From NCBI GenBank assembly GCA_963693285.1, contig OY848928.1:3100501-3164500 (forward strand): DNA of 64,000 nt, written 5' to 3'. Positions within the stretch are counted from its first letter, which is position 1. Each line of letters starts with the position of its first letter. Below, one piece after another: positions 47,712-59,765 of this stretch. The translations under genes and the position numbers were made by a program. The notes beneath the pieces are model-generated. The model was not told the origin of the DNA. It ran no database searches and saw only the letters and a list, made by a program, of their open reading frames with translations. This DNA comes from Xestospongia muta. Its lineage: Eukaryota > Porifera > Demospongiae > Haplosclerida > Petrosiidae.

Positions 47712-50700
47712 GTATTTACTATATATATAAATACATAATAATTTAACTTTTCAGACACTGAAGAACTATCTCCTAACAATCCATTCCTGTTACTTCATAA
47801 ATGTGGATTTCAAGCCTTTAGCAGCTGGGAAAGATTGTTCTTGAATTGGCTCAGTTCCTCCAAGTGTCTCTTGATGAGAGAAAGAGACTAAGAGAATCAG
47901 GTCGGATAAGTGAGAACTATAATCTTATCTTAGAGGAAGCCTTGGATTGGTGGATAACTCATTCAAGTCAGCCATCATGGGAGGTGTTAGTGAGAGCTGT
48001 CAACGACTGTGGTGAGAGAGATACTGCTTATGAAATGAAAAAAAGATTACAAATAGAATATGGTATGACAAACAATGTTTCAACTTCTATTAATGTACCA
48101 TTTATTCTAGCTAGTGAAACTCAAACCACTCTAAGTACATTAGATTGGCATCTTCAACAATATCGAGACATTATGATTGATCTGTACAAACACCAACAAA
48201 TTGTCCCTACAGACTGGCCACCACCAGTTGGACAGGACTTCTTTGGAAGACTAACACTGCTACAAACACAAGACAGACATGCCACTCCTCAAACTATTCT
48301 ACAGAAACAGTGGTGTATGTTAAGAGGACAAGTTGATAAAATACCTCAAGTTACTCAAGATAAACAGATAGATATCCAGGATGTTCTTAAACCATGTGAT
48401 AGTGGTCAGTCTCTTAGAGTAGTAGTTGATGGTCCTCCTGGTATTGGTAAGACAACACTCTGTCATAAACTGTTAAATATGTGGGCTAAAGGAGAACTCA
48501 CACATGGACACTATAACTTGGTACTTTACTGTCCTCTCAGAAATGTCAAGGTGGCTCAAGCTAGTACACTAGCAGATCTGTCTGTTTACCAAAGCCCAAC
48601 AGTCTCAAAAGTTGTTGAGTGGATGACAACTACTGAGGGAGAAGGATTACTGATAATCTTTGATGGTTGGGATGAATTAAGTACAGATCTGAGACAATCC
48701 TCACTAGCAGCTAGAATAATTCGTAGAGAGATATTAGCCAAATGTTCAGTAATTGTTACCTCTCGTAGCTATGCTTCTTACTCACTGTTAGAAATATCTT
48801 CTGTTAACAGACATGTTGAAGTATTTGGATTTTCAGAGAAATAAATTGAAGTAGTCATCAAAGGAACTTTAGAAAAGCAGTCAGATCTTGCAACAAAACT
48901 TATCAAAGACCTTGAAGTACGAGGTGATGTCCAGTCATTATGTTATGTACCACTAGTCTGTTCCATAGTCATCTTAGTTGATTGTAAGTCGAATGGACAG
49001 TTACCGACAACACTCACAGAATTGTTTGAGAGTTTTATCTTACAAACTATCAGAAGACATGTAAAAATTAAGAGTAATCATAATATTGAGCCCAGACAAC
49101 TACACAGCCTTGATATGTTACCATCAGTTTTATATACACCATTCAAGGAGATTTGTCAGTTTGCTTACTATGGTTTGAGAGAAAATAAAATATCTTTTTC
49201 TTCAATTCAAGTTGACCTGGCTCTTGATCAGTCAATAAGAGAAGACTATCTTGGACTAATCACAACATTCACTGTTTATGATGAAGAGAGGTATCAATTC
49301 CTTCACCTGAGTATTCAGGAATTTCTAGCAGCATGGTGGATAGCTAAACACAAGAAGAACAAGTATTTGCAGAACATTTTAATAATGATCACTTTAGAAT
49401 GTGTCTGAGATTTGTGGCAGGTCTAACTCACCTTGAACATGAGAGCTATCAACAATATTTTAACAAAGAACTTGACCTACAATGTAAAAGAAGACCATTG
49501 TTTGGATTTGAGAAGTGTTATTATTCCCATTTCAGACTGTATTCAGAAAATGTTAGGCCACACCTTCACTCCCTTCATTCTAACGAATTGGATGTTCTTC
49601 TATTCCAACTCTTGCATGAATCACAGAACACAAAATTATGTGAAGTATTATCACAAGCCATAAAGGACCACTCATTGTGTCTTTATAGAGTAAGGTTATC
49701 ACTGTTTGACAATTTATGTCTCAACTATTTTCTCAATAACTCTAACACTACATGGTGTTATCTGGATCTGAGAGATGTAAATGGACAAGAAGTAGAACTC
49801 CTCACTAATGTACTAACGAACAACAACAATGTCCAATGTATAAGATTAGAGATAGAAGAGGTAGTCAATCAAATGACTGGAAAGTTATTAATAAAATTAT
49901 TTCAATTATCATTCGCTTACAACCTTCAAGAGTGCTATATAACATTGAACTCAACCTTAGACTCTGATCTATTTGATGTTACTCTTGTACTACTCCACTT
50001 AATAAAACTACAGCATCTCAAAATATTACACTTTAAATCATCATACTGGGGATCTTTAAGACCAGAGGAAGACTATAAACAGATAGACAAGATGATTTTG
50101 TCTGAACTGGAAGAATGTTTACACATCAACAACACACTACAGGAATTAGTACTAGTTATTGTAAGTGATGTTTGGAATGTACTATCTTTCTCTACTGATA
50201 TTGCTGATATAGTTAACAGAACAATTAAAGGTGTAACAAGGAACAAATCAATTATATCATTTTCGTTTACATGGATTGATGGGTCTCTGCATAAAAAGAG
50301 AGACTGGAATGAACAAACATTTGAATGCTCACTAAGAGATAATCACACACTACAAGCTGTAAAACTGAACATACCAAATCATCTCATACCATCAATGGAT
50401 CTTGTAGAGGTGAACACAACCCTTGCTGCTCTGGAGATTAGAAAGTTTTATCAATTGACATCATTACTCTGCAGTCAACATATCAAAGGACTACATTGTC
50501 TTATACTACATCAACCTTACCCTCTGCCTCCATTATTTCAATGTCATCCTAATCTACAACAACTTCAACTGTTGCTAGACACAACTGAGAGTGTTATTGA
50601 ACTGTTTTCTTTTCTACAGAGTAATACTATACTTAAGGCTCTGAGAGTGGAAATAAAGGATAATCATGTAATTAATAGTATAGGTCCTACTTTACAAGAC

Positions 50701-51291
50701 ATGCTGATAGTAAACAGAACAGTAAAATACCTTGAGATTGATTATATGAGCATCGCAGGTATTTCCAGTACTTACCTGCCATTTCTAACTACTGGTCTCT
50801 CACATAATACCAGTCTACAAGAGTTGAGTGTACCCATTCCACTGTCTGTTGCTAATTATGAACAGATAACAACTTTCTTCAATGTTATCTCTGAGAAAAA
50901 CAACCTCACAGAATTTAAAGTAGACTTCAAATTAGATCAGTCTTATGTGTCCAGTGATTGTATCGATAAAGAGAAAGAACAAAAATTGACAACTTTATTT
51001 TATGAACAGGGGCTACCTCTCTTAACTAACATGTTACAGTCACACACTGCAATGAGACTTTTCTACATACAATGTCAAGGCATTGAAAATACACTATCTC
51101 AACCTAACTGGATAGAACTAGCACAACACTTTTGGCAGACTGTCTTTCTTCATCCCACACTTCAGTACATTGGGATCAAGTCAGGGATCAGTATTTCAGT
51201 TCTAATAGACATTCTTAAATCACAGGAGAAGACATTAATTGACATAAACAAACAACAACCATTAAAACATCTACCAATAATAGACTTGTAG
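47633..51291 (+). pseudogene. NLR: 2A-like leader, Death domain, NACHT and LRR-type C-terminus, with three lesions
   Basis: Exon 1 (47633-47711) encodes a hydrophobic leader ending in a 2A-like motif. Exon 2 starts at 47755. The Death domain reads LAQFLQVSLDERKRLRESGR then SWEVLVRAVND (47840-48060). NACHT has Walker A GPPGIGKTT (48432-48458) and Walker B LLIIFDGWDEL (48650-48682), then VIVTSRSYAS. The winged-helix-like part continues to FLHLSIQEFLAAWW (near 49300). 49399-51291 is open for about 630 residues of irregular leucine-rich repeats. This is the Death-NACHT-LRR layout of sponge NLRs, cytosolic pattern-recognition proteins. Three lesions break it: a frameshift between about 47790 and 47846, TAA at 48842-48844 (CAA expected), and a frameshift near 49350. 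Long open stretches around them suggest recent loss or sequencing errors. Confidence 0.88.
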
Positions 51292-52259
51292 GTATTTCTG
51301 AAAAAATGGTGTAGTCTATTAGTAATATTATAAGTAATACTGTAGTAATCTATCTTATAATAGACGAGTACAGTTTTTGATTTTCTAGTACAATTTCTTT
51401 GTAAGTCAAGTCTTAGTTTTCTAAAGAGAGAGATAATTATACAACAAATTAATTATCATTACTAACAATATCTAGTATGAATTACATAATAGCACAAGAA
51501 CAAAATTACTATTAACATAAATAAAGTGCATTATTTTATAAACATATGTTGATGTACAACCAGTCTTATTATATAGGGATGTTGCAACCACAAACCTTAT
51601 TATCATGTTTGCATTTTTAATGGACCGACTATTAATTATCATTAAATTTGCTTCATTTTTTTCAAAAAGTTTTACTTCTTTTCGTTACTTTTTTTCTTTA
51701 AGTGTTTAGTCATAATAGTAGGATGCATTTAGATCTAGACAGCAAAAAGAGAAAGCTATCATTAAATGGAAACCTTATTAAAGGCAGTGATGGCGACATA
51801 TAGAAGCATTTGTTGATACAGTTTATCTTATGTTTAGTAATATATCAACAGTTACACTATAATAACACTTTACAGTCAAGACACAATTTAGCTAGCATGG
51901 CTCAATGATGATCCTGGGTCTTCATTAAGGACAAAAAGGTCTACTTTTTTTCAATTCACAAGTCACTAAATATTAAGAGACTAGTGGACAATCAAGAAAG
52001 ATAAAGAGAGAGAGAGACCATAAAAAGATATCAAAAATTAACCTTTAGATATCAATCACTCTTTTACTGGACAACATCTTCACTTTACATTACATCACCA
52101 TATACACCTATGAAATCATTCATATAACATTTAACAGAACATTAATGACTATACATTTAATAACATAGTATGTTTAATGATATATTCTTAAGTAGACAAC
52201 TATTCAAAGATGTCTTTCTCCATCCACAGGCATTAATAGCACTATTTGTTTTGAAATTG
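51292..52259. other. no recognised gene
   Basis: AT-rich downstream flank of the NLR with poly-T tracts. No coding block was recognised on either strand. Confidence 0.5.
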
Positions 52260-52400
52260 AACTCAAGTAGGTGCTCTGGGCTGAAGATCTTTTTGAATAA
52301 TTTCTTCCATTTGATTTAAAGACAGTTCCTGTTCAAACTCCTCATATTTCTTGATATATTCACCCAGTTGGGCAACAACATGTAAATCTTCTTTTAATTA
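52260..52400 (-). pseudogene. inverted fragment of the ankyrin gene's helical domain
   Basis: On the minus strand this reads DLHVVAQLGEYIKKYEEFEQ then ELSLNQMEEIIQKDLQPRAP, matching 53695-53820 of the plus-strand ankyrin gene (DLQVVAQMDEYIKKYEYFEE then ELSLNQLEEI). It ends in TGA. It is an inverted partial duplicate, or the second exon of a divergent truncated paralogue. Confidence 0.75.
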
Positions 52401-52433
52401 ACATCCAGATATAATACATAACTCAAATATAAT

Positions 52434-52730
52434 TCATAACTCTGATAACCAATAAAACTTTCTTAGTCTTTTAGATGGCTGAGATGAACTTGGACTATTA
52501 AAGACAATAGATGGTGATCGAAACCTCTTGTCAGGTGGCTCACTAGACTTTTCTCTAGTGCTAGAACGTTGTAAACGTTTATAGCAGGCCTTGCAAACAA
52601 CTTTATCATCAGAAGGGTTTCCTGGAGGGATTCCAAGTTGACGAAAATACCACTTTCCTACATTAGTGAACTGCCTCATTTCATTCTTTTCATGGGTGTA
52701 GAGTCGATAGCGTGGCATTTCAGCTTCCAA
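52434..52730 (-). CDS. small basic protein with one CxxC motif, function unknown
   Basis: 98 residues starting MEAEMPRYRLYTHEKNEMRQ. The middle contains KVVCKACYKRL, a single CxxC that could be half of a zinc site, and the C-terminal half is rich in serine, proline, arginine and lysine. The start lies 166 bp from the start of the plus-strand ankyrin gene, in divergent orientation. I do not recognise the family. It may be the first exon of a larger gene whose second exon is the fragment at 52260-52400. Confidence 0.5.
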   Translation of the reverse strand: MEAEMPRYRLYTHEKNEMRQFTNVGKWYFRQLGIPPGNPSDDKVVCKACYKRLQRSSTREKSSEPPDKRFRSPSIVFNSPSSSQPSKRLRKFYWLSEL

Positions 52731-52896
52731 TATGGAAGGACAACAAACTCACAAAAAAGAACTCATGGGTTCACGTGGCAATTGTAATAACAGTTTATAA
52801 CCACTATATAAACATTGCGGTACTGCCCCACATTCCATACATTCCAATGGGGCAGTAAGCCTATAAGGAGGAGTAAGAAGAGGAGGAGGAAGTGTA
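52731..52896. promoter_or_regulatory. divergent promoter interval with a 10-bp perfect inverted repeat
   Basis: TACTGCCCCA (52821-52830) is repeated inverted as TGGGGCAGTA (52848-52857) around a 17-bp loop that holds a near-direct repeat CATTCCATACATTCCA. A TATATAAAC box lies at 52805-52813, about 85 bases before the ankyrin gene's ATG. A purine-rich GAGGAGGAGGAAG tract precedes the ATG. Confidence 0.55.
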
Positions 52897-55800
52897 ATGG
52901 CTGATACTTCTACCATCACTGACGATACTACTGCTTTGAAGACAGCTGTAAGGGATAGTATCAAATTCAGATATGCTATACTTAAAGGAGCACTTGAGGG
53001 ATCAATGGACTCCTTTGCTGGAGAGATGTATCAAGCAGATCTTATAAATGGAGAAGCTATGAAATCTCACAAGTATGATGTTATTATGAGTCAGTTTATC
53101 TCAGGAATGGACTTCAAATCCACTATATCCGAGCTTCAAGAACATTGTCGACTGTTTATTAATGTTCTTAAAACTTTAGGTGGAGCAGCAAAGATGGCTT
53201 CCAGTGAATTCACTAAAGAATGGGATATATCGATTCCACAACAAGAATGTTCAGTAGTTAGAAGTGAAGCAACTGCAACTGAATCAAACAGTCATCAAGG
53301 TATGTTGTGCTTCATATTTAACACCAATAATAACATATTAAAATACTAATTTTATTTTGTAGATAAAGTAAAATTTGTTAGTTCTATCAACAAATTCCCA
53401 ACACGAGAACTTGCATCGAAAGCAAGATGTCTCAATGGAAAATTTCATAGTCTTCTATTAGCGATAAGAAATTCCAGTAAACAAATGGATGTTGAAGAAT
53501 TTAAATTCTTTGTACAAGGTTTACTGACAGACGATTTAGAGTCTCCTCAATTAACTACTACAATACATTATCTTAATGAAGTAAAACAGCTAGCAACCTC
53601 AAGTGACATACTCCTTTTTTTGAAAACACATGGTTTTATTGGTTATCAGAACTACGAATTACTTGAATATATAGTTAGGTGTTTGTTAAAAGATGATTTA
53701 CAGGTTGTTGCTCAAATGGATGAATACATCAAGAAATATGAGTATTTTGAAGAGGAATTGTCTCTAAATCAACTAGAAGAAATTAGTCGTGAAGAAGATC
53801 TCCAACCCAGAGCACCATCTGGCTTTCCTAAGTTTACTTTAAGAGCAAATGGTGATACTAATGTTCATCAATGGAGGAAGACATATTCAGAGAAATTTCC
53901 ATGGTCTAATCGTACTTTACTGAAGGAACTTAATCCTTGTAGTGTTGTTATGACATATGTAGCTCTACCATGTGTAGTGTCTAACATACTGAGGGACCTC
54001 ACTGATCCAGTTATCGTGAGTGAATTAGAGTCAATAGGAGTAACCATTGCCCTTTACCACAACATAGTCAAACCTCTGAGGTATTAGCATTCACTGTTAA
54101 GTTAATATTGTATTATGTCTTATCATTGTGTAGTTGTCATTATCAAGTATTGTAGAGAGTGAACACATACAAGATGACATGAAAAAAAGTGGTTAGTCAT
54201 TTTGTCCCATACTCTTATTATCTTTTATTTTAGTGCAAATGATAAGTGATTTTGAAGAACCCCTGTTAGTTAGTGTATCTACCCAAGAACCCTTGTTTGA
54301 TTCTGTAGCCATCAAAGAACCCTCAATAGACCCTGTATCTATCCAAGAACCTACTATGGTATGTTATTATATTAATAATTAAGATAATGATCATATTATA
54401 TATATTGACACAATATATCTAATATTAATGATATAATAATTATATAGGATGAACATTTATTGACTGCAGTAAGAGAGAACAAACTATCTAAAGTGAACAG
54501 CTTATTAGAAAATGGCGTTAATCCAAATTGTTTTGGGAAGGTTAGTAAATTAAGAGTTTTCAACATTTAAATCATATTATTGTTGTTTTGTTTTGTGTAT
54601 TTTAAATTCTTTTTAATATAACTTTTATGATATTGCTAATGATAAAAATAATATAACTTAAACTGAGGACAAAGTTAAGGAGAGTTTTAGTATGAAAGAT
54701 GTAATGGAGTTACAATTAAATTATGGTATATTATTTATTGTGGTGTACAAAAGTAACAGCTAGCATTGTTTGTGTGATTGGAGTTTCCAATCGCTTTATT
54801 TACTTCATTATCTATGATGATATGTAATATAATTATAGCAGTAAAGTTGGTTAAATTATAACTTAATGTCTATTATCAGTTACAGTATGGATATAGAGCT
54901 CCCCTCCACATTGCTGTCGACAATGGAAATAATGATATTGTTAAAACTCTATTATCAAGAGGAGCTGATCCTAATATCATCACAAAGGTAACAAACTTAT
55001 AACAGAAAGAAATTGTCCTAAGATTGTTTTAATGCATTATTTTATTAATATTAAGTGTCAATATTAGAAGCCAAAAGTCAAACTTAAAAGACTGTAAGCT
55101 TTAATTTGTCATGCCAATGTCAGAGTGCCTGCAATGTGTATCAGGGGTTAAATTATGGATTAATTTTATTCTGCCTTTTAAAGTCTAAGACCTATAACAT
55201 AATATTCTTAATATTGATATTATGACATTACACAGTACAACAAAACTCCACTACATCATGCTGCTAAGAGTGGTCACAGTGACGTAATTCAAATATTGCT
55301 AGCTAATGGAGCTAATGTTGAGGCTACTGATGAGGTGACTAATAACATTAAATAATATTGGTATTATAATGTCACACAGTTTAACAAAACTCCACTTCAT
55401 TTTGCTGCTGAGATTGGTAATAAGGATGTAGTTCAAACATTACTAAATAGAGGAGCTAATATTGAGGCTGTTACTATGGTAACTAATTATAAGTTCATAC
55501 AACAAAAATGATGAATAATGTATTATATTATATAGTTTGATTATACACCAATATTTTATGCTGTTTCATCTGGTTCTAATGATGTGGTTAAAATGTTACT
55601 AGACAAAGGAGCTAATATTGACAAGGTGACTAATAACATATTAATTAATAATTTAATCTTATGATAACACACAGTACAAAAACGTTTTACTTCATCGTGC
55701 TGCTAAGAAAGGTCACAGTGATATAGTACAAACTTTACTAGATAGAGGAACTACCATTGATAAAGTGAGAATGATCATTAAATTCATGTAGCCTTGTTAT

Positions 55801-58267
55801 TTACTTTTATGATAAATAAATTAATTGGATAAATAATAATGACTAAATTATAACAAATTACTAATAAAATAATTATTTCATTTTAAGCACATATAATTAC
55901 TTATGATTTTAATCAATGTATGTGTTGGTATTTTATAACCCACACAGTATGTATATTAGGTTATTTGATATTACAGGACTTACTATACTCTGTTGCTGAA
56001 GGTGGTTGTACTGATATTGTAATAAAATTATTGGATGATGTCAAAATGAATGTCAACATGTTAGATGTGGTGAGTCTATATATAGATGGACTATATCTAT
56101 GCATTTACTTTCCCTCAAATCATGTCAATGTAATTAACTACTGTGAAATATTTAAAGAAAAAATATTAATTCATGGATTCTAACTAGAATCTTAGCTTTT
56201 TAAACACTTTATTGAATTTATTTTGTGGTATTGATCAGTTGTCAGTTGACTTATGGAAGTTGATATCACAGGAGGATGTCATTATTGTCATATGTCAGTA
56301 TATAGTGTTGTTTGTACGATGGATGCTATCTTTGAAATATACACCATATTGAAGTTTATACGTAAATAATAAACAAATAAAAAGATAATGCAATATCATT
56401 TCTAACAGTAAATCATTGATTTCATTTCTTTATAGAATAACGAAACTCCACTTCACCATGCTGTTGAAGGAGGTCAAAATGATGTAGTGCAAGTACTACT
56501 AGACAGAGGAGCTAAAGTCAATGTTGTTGATAATGTAAGGCTTTCAAATTATCCACATTAATGTCACTCCGTTATATTTTTTGTAATTATTTAATTAATC
56601 ATATATTTTTCACCCAGCATGCTAGGCAGTCTTACCTCTATATGTATGTGTACCAGGTAGTCTATTTCTGTATGACCAGCTATCACACACACACACACAG
56701 ATGCAGTCCCAAGTACTTTACCTCCTGTTGTTTATTTCATTAACTATGGATAGATTTGATATATATATATATATAGTAACCCAATTACTTATAATGGAGT
56801 GTGTTTGATATGACTGACTAGTATTAGAAAAACGTTCGTAGCTATATTACAACTATTAATCTTAACAAAAAGCTTGTAATTTACTACAACAGAACAACCA
56901 CTAATACTACATGAAAAAGTATGTGTTGAGTTAATTATACAATTGTAGGTGTATTCATAACTTTTCAGTATACTTATTTTTTGCATACTCCAACAATTTA
57001 GGACAGTATATCATGTAACCATATATAATGTGAAAAGTAGATTTATATAATATAATACTTTTAGTATATTATTAATCTACACTTTAGAGTTTAGGGGTGT
57101 GGTTTCCTTATAGTATAATATTGTGTATTAATGTGGTATGGTACATGTGGCACAAGTTTTGTTGTAAAATTCTAAACAGAAATGATACCTTTACAAATTA
57201 ATTTATGAACTATCAAGTAATTTTAGTATCATTTTTAGAGTGAAGGAACCATTCTTCATTGTGCTGCTAGAAGAGGAAATGTTGATATCATCAAGACATT
57301 ATTGACCAATGGTTGTGATCCTAACATTAAGGATAAGGTGATTTATAACTAATACTAAAATATAATGGTAACATCTTTGTTGTTAATAGAATGGTGACAC
57401 TGCTCTTCATGTAGTTACTAATTCCAGAGCTGCTGTGCAAGCATTATTAGATGGAGGAGCTAATCTTAATATTATGAATGATGTAAGTATAAATATAAAT
57501 ATTAAAAAAGACGCTTCTACTTTATATAAATTATGCATCTAGTTTATAAGTTAATATAATAACTAGTGTATTAAAAAGGTTTTATAAACTGTCAATATTT
57601 TGATTGCTTTTATCTGACTATTAAAGTAACAAAAAATGTTCTGTTCCTTGCTCAATAATAATTGTGTTTATAGAGTAAAAGAACAGTTCTTCATTATGCT
57701 GCTCAACAAAGAAGTATTGATATGATTAACGTATTACTGGACAAAGGTTGTGATCCTAACATTCAAGATAAGGTAATTTATAACTAGTATAATGTAATGT
57801 ATTGTCTACTTTTTTATTAATAGTGTGGTGACACTGCTCTTCATCTAGCAGTGACACCCTCCGATCATCATATGAGGATGACTACATTCGATGATGAATT
57901 TGATGACATGGCATCTAGCAATGTTGTTAAAATATTATTACAAGGGGGTGCTAACCCTGATATTGTCAATGATGTAAGCTAGTGCACATACATGTGCGCA
58001 TACACAAATATATACATAAGTATACATACTCTTCCCAAAGTGGTCAGTTTGTGTTAATGCCAGCTATTTGAGGTCATTTATTTTGTTGATAGTTAAATAT
58101 ACTGCAAACATTGATTTTAAAGCATATTGGTTGTTATGGTGGTAACATGGTAATATTAATATTATTCATTGTTTACACTTTTTTTATAACATCAATGTCT
58201 TTTATTTTTACCGCTTGGCCCATACATTGTGCACCAGGTAGTCATATATCATTTCTGGCCAAATGGT

Positions 58268-58312
<45 letters not shown>

Positions 58313-58314
58313 GT

Positions 58315-58370
<56 letters not shown>

Positions 58371-59171
58371 GTCAATTTGCATCATTTTATTCAATTGTTG
58401 TGTGCAAAAAATTAGATCATAGCATGTAGTTATAAGTAGTTATAAATGACTAGAGATTACACAAAGGTACAGGCTTGTTTAAAATTTTAAACCTGCACAT
58501 ACTGATGGAGCTGACTATAAATGATCTTAAGACAATCTACTATATTTATTTCGTTTTCTACCAAGTCATTATTGGGAATTCTATGACTATCACTTCCACC
58601 TTAAAAGAATCACATCAAGTTTGTTAGATTATTCAATGAAATATGATATTATATAAACGACAAATTATATGGTAGTGGATATCTGGAAATTCATTAACTC
58701 TCATTATTATCACTTTACCATTATTAATAGGATGGTAAGAAACCTAAAGATATGATAACAGATGACAAAGTGAAGAAACAGTTTACATTACTTTCTGAAA
58801 ATTACACAAAATCTTCAAGAGATATCACTACAGTAAGTTACTTTATCTAACAAAATTGTACTTCAATACATACACAAGGTACCATTGTCTCCTGATGACC
58901 AGCCATTTACATATTCAACTACTTCTCCTAAATTAACTCATGAGTCATTTCCTTACTCAGAATCAACAGATTTGTTTGAAGATACAGATGTAAGTGGCAT
59001 TATTAATATAATTATATCATTATATTCAATACGTACACACAGTTTTCATTATCTCCTTATGACAATCCATTTACATATTTAACTACTTCTCCTAAACCAA
59101 TTCATGAATCATCTACGTCTCTGTCATCTAAAAAAAGGAAATTTGAACTAAAACAAATGATCCAAATGTAA
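52897..59171 (+). CDS. CARD-like / helical domain / ankyrin-repeat protein
   Basis: Exons 52897-53299, 53363-54080, about 54148-54191 and 54234-54358 form the N-terminal part. Then each ankyrin repeat has its own exon in phase 0: 54448-54540, 54886-54987, and blocks near 55235, 55379, 55534, 55674, 55977, 56437, 57240, 57391, 57674 and 57825 (for example TPLHHAAKSGHSDVIQILLA). Three tail exons follow, the last ending SKKRKFELKQMIQM and a TAA (59169-59171). The N-terminus has a death-fold (CARD-like) character (LKTAVRDSIKFRYAILKGAL). Exon 2 encodes a helical domain (LLEYIVRCLLKDDLQVVAQM; PCSVVMTYVALP). About 12 ankyrin repeats suggest a protein-binding scaffold. SKKRKFE could be a nuclear signal. 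No stop or frameshift was seen. The third exon's acceptor (ATCAAG) is weak and is the least certain border. Confidence 0.85.
58270..58371. repeat. (TA)n-(AC)n-(TA)n microsatellite in an ankyrin-gene intron
   Basis: Alternating AT dinucleotides, then ACAC repeats, then AT again. It produces spurious plus-strand ORFs. Confidence 0.95.
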
Positions 59172-59425
59172 GTGACATTTTTAATATATAAGGTATGACA
59201 TTATAACAGTACTATTAGATTCTTGACTCTGACTAGCCATCTAAATTATAACAAGGTGAGTAGCATGATTATATTATGATAAAGAAGGAACTGGTTATTT
59301 GTCTAGCATGAAATACAATAGTGATCTTCGTATAGTTAGTACTGCCTCTGTTATGTCCAATTTTCAAAAAATTAAGATTGTAGCATGTAGCAGGTACAGA
59401 CTTGTTCAAAATTTCAAACCTAAAC
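59172..59425. other. 3' flank of the ankyrin gene; repeat shared with 58405-58500
   Basis: The block CAAAAAATTAAGATTGTAGC ... TACAGACTTGTTCAAAATTT (59365-59418) resembles intron sequence near 58405-58495. The gypsy LTR begins right after it. Confidence 0.5.
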
Positions 59426-59705
59426 TGTTATAATGTTGTATCTAATGGGCTAGTTATACTATCATTTAGTTATTACTAGTTATTATTTAGTGTTATTAGT
59501 GTTACATCATGCTATGTAATATGAGTCATTATTGCGTATGTGTTATAATTTATTATTACGTAATCATTTGTGTATATAAGTGCATGCTTTTAACTTTGAA
59601 TAGATATAGAGACTTTAACTTTTCCAAAAGTTGTAATTCCTTTCCTTCTCGCTCTCCTCGTGGCTTTTCCTTGCCTTTCCCGCTCTCTCCGACTCGGTCA
59701 CTACA
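59426..59705 (+). repeat. 5' LTR, 280 bp
   Basis: Begins TGTTATAATG and ends CACTACA, with the usual TG...CA borders. A TATATAAG box lies at 59573-59580. The same sequence restarts at 63755. Confidence 0.92.
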
Positions 59706-59725
59706 TTGGCGACGAGGGTATCTGG
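59706..59725 (+). promoter_or_regulatory. primer-binding site of the gypsy element
   Basis: TTGGCGACGAGGGTATCTGG directly follows the LTR. The TGGCGAC start is common among LTR elements. The priming tRNA was not determined. Confidence 0.7.
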
Positions 59726-59765
59726 ACTTTATTGTTACTAGCGTGTTTACTACAACTTCAGTGCG

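Noticed and set aside
58111..58429. ORFs with YIYIYI and HTHTHT runs
   Set aside because: Translation of the (TA)n(AC)n microsatellite in an ankyrin-gene intron.
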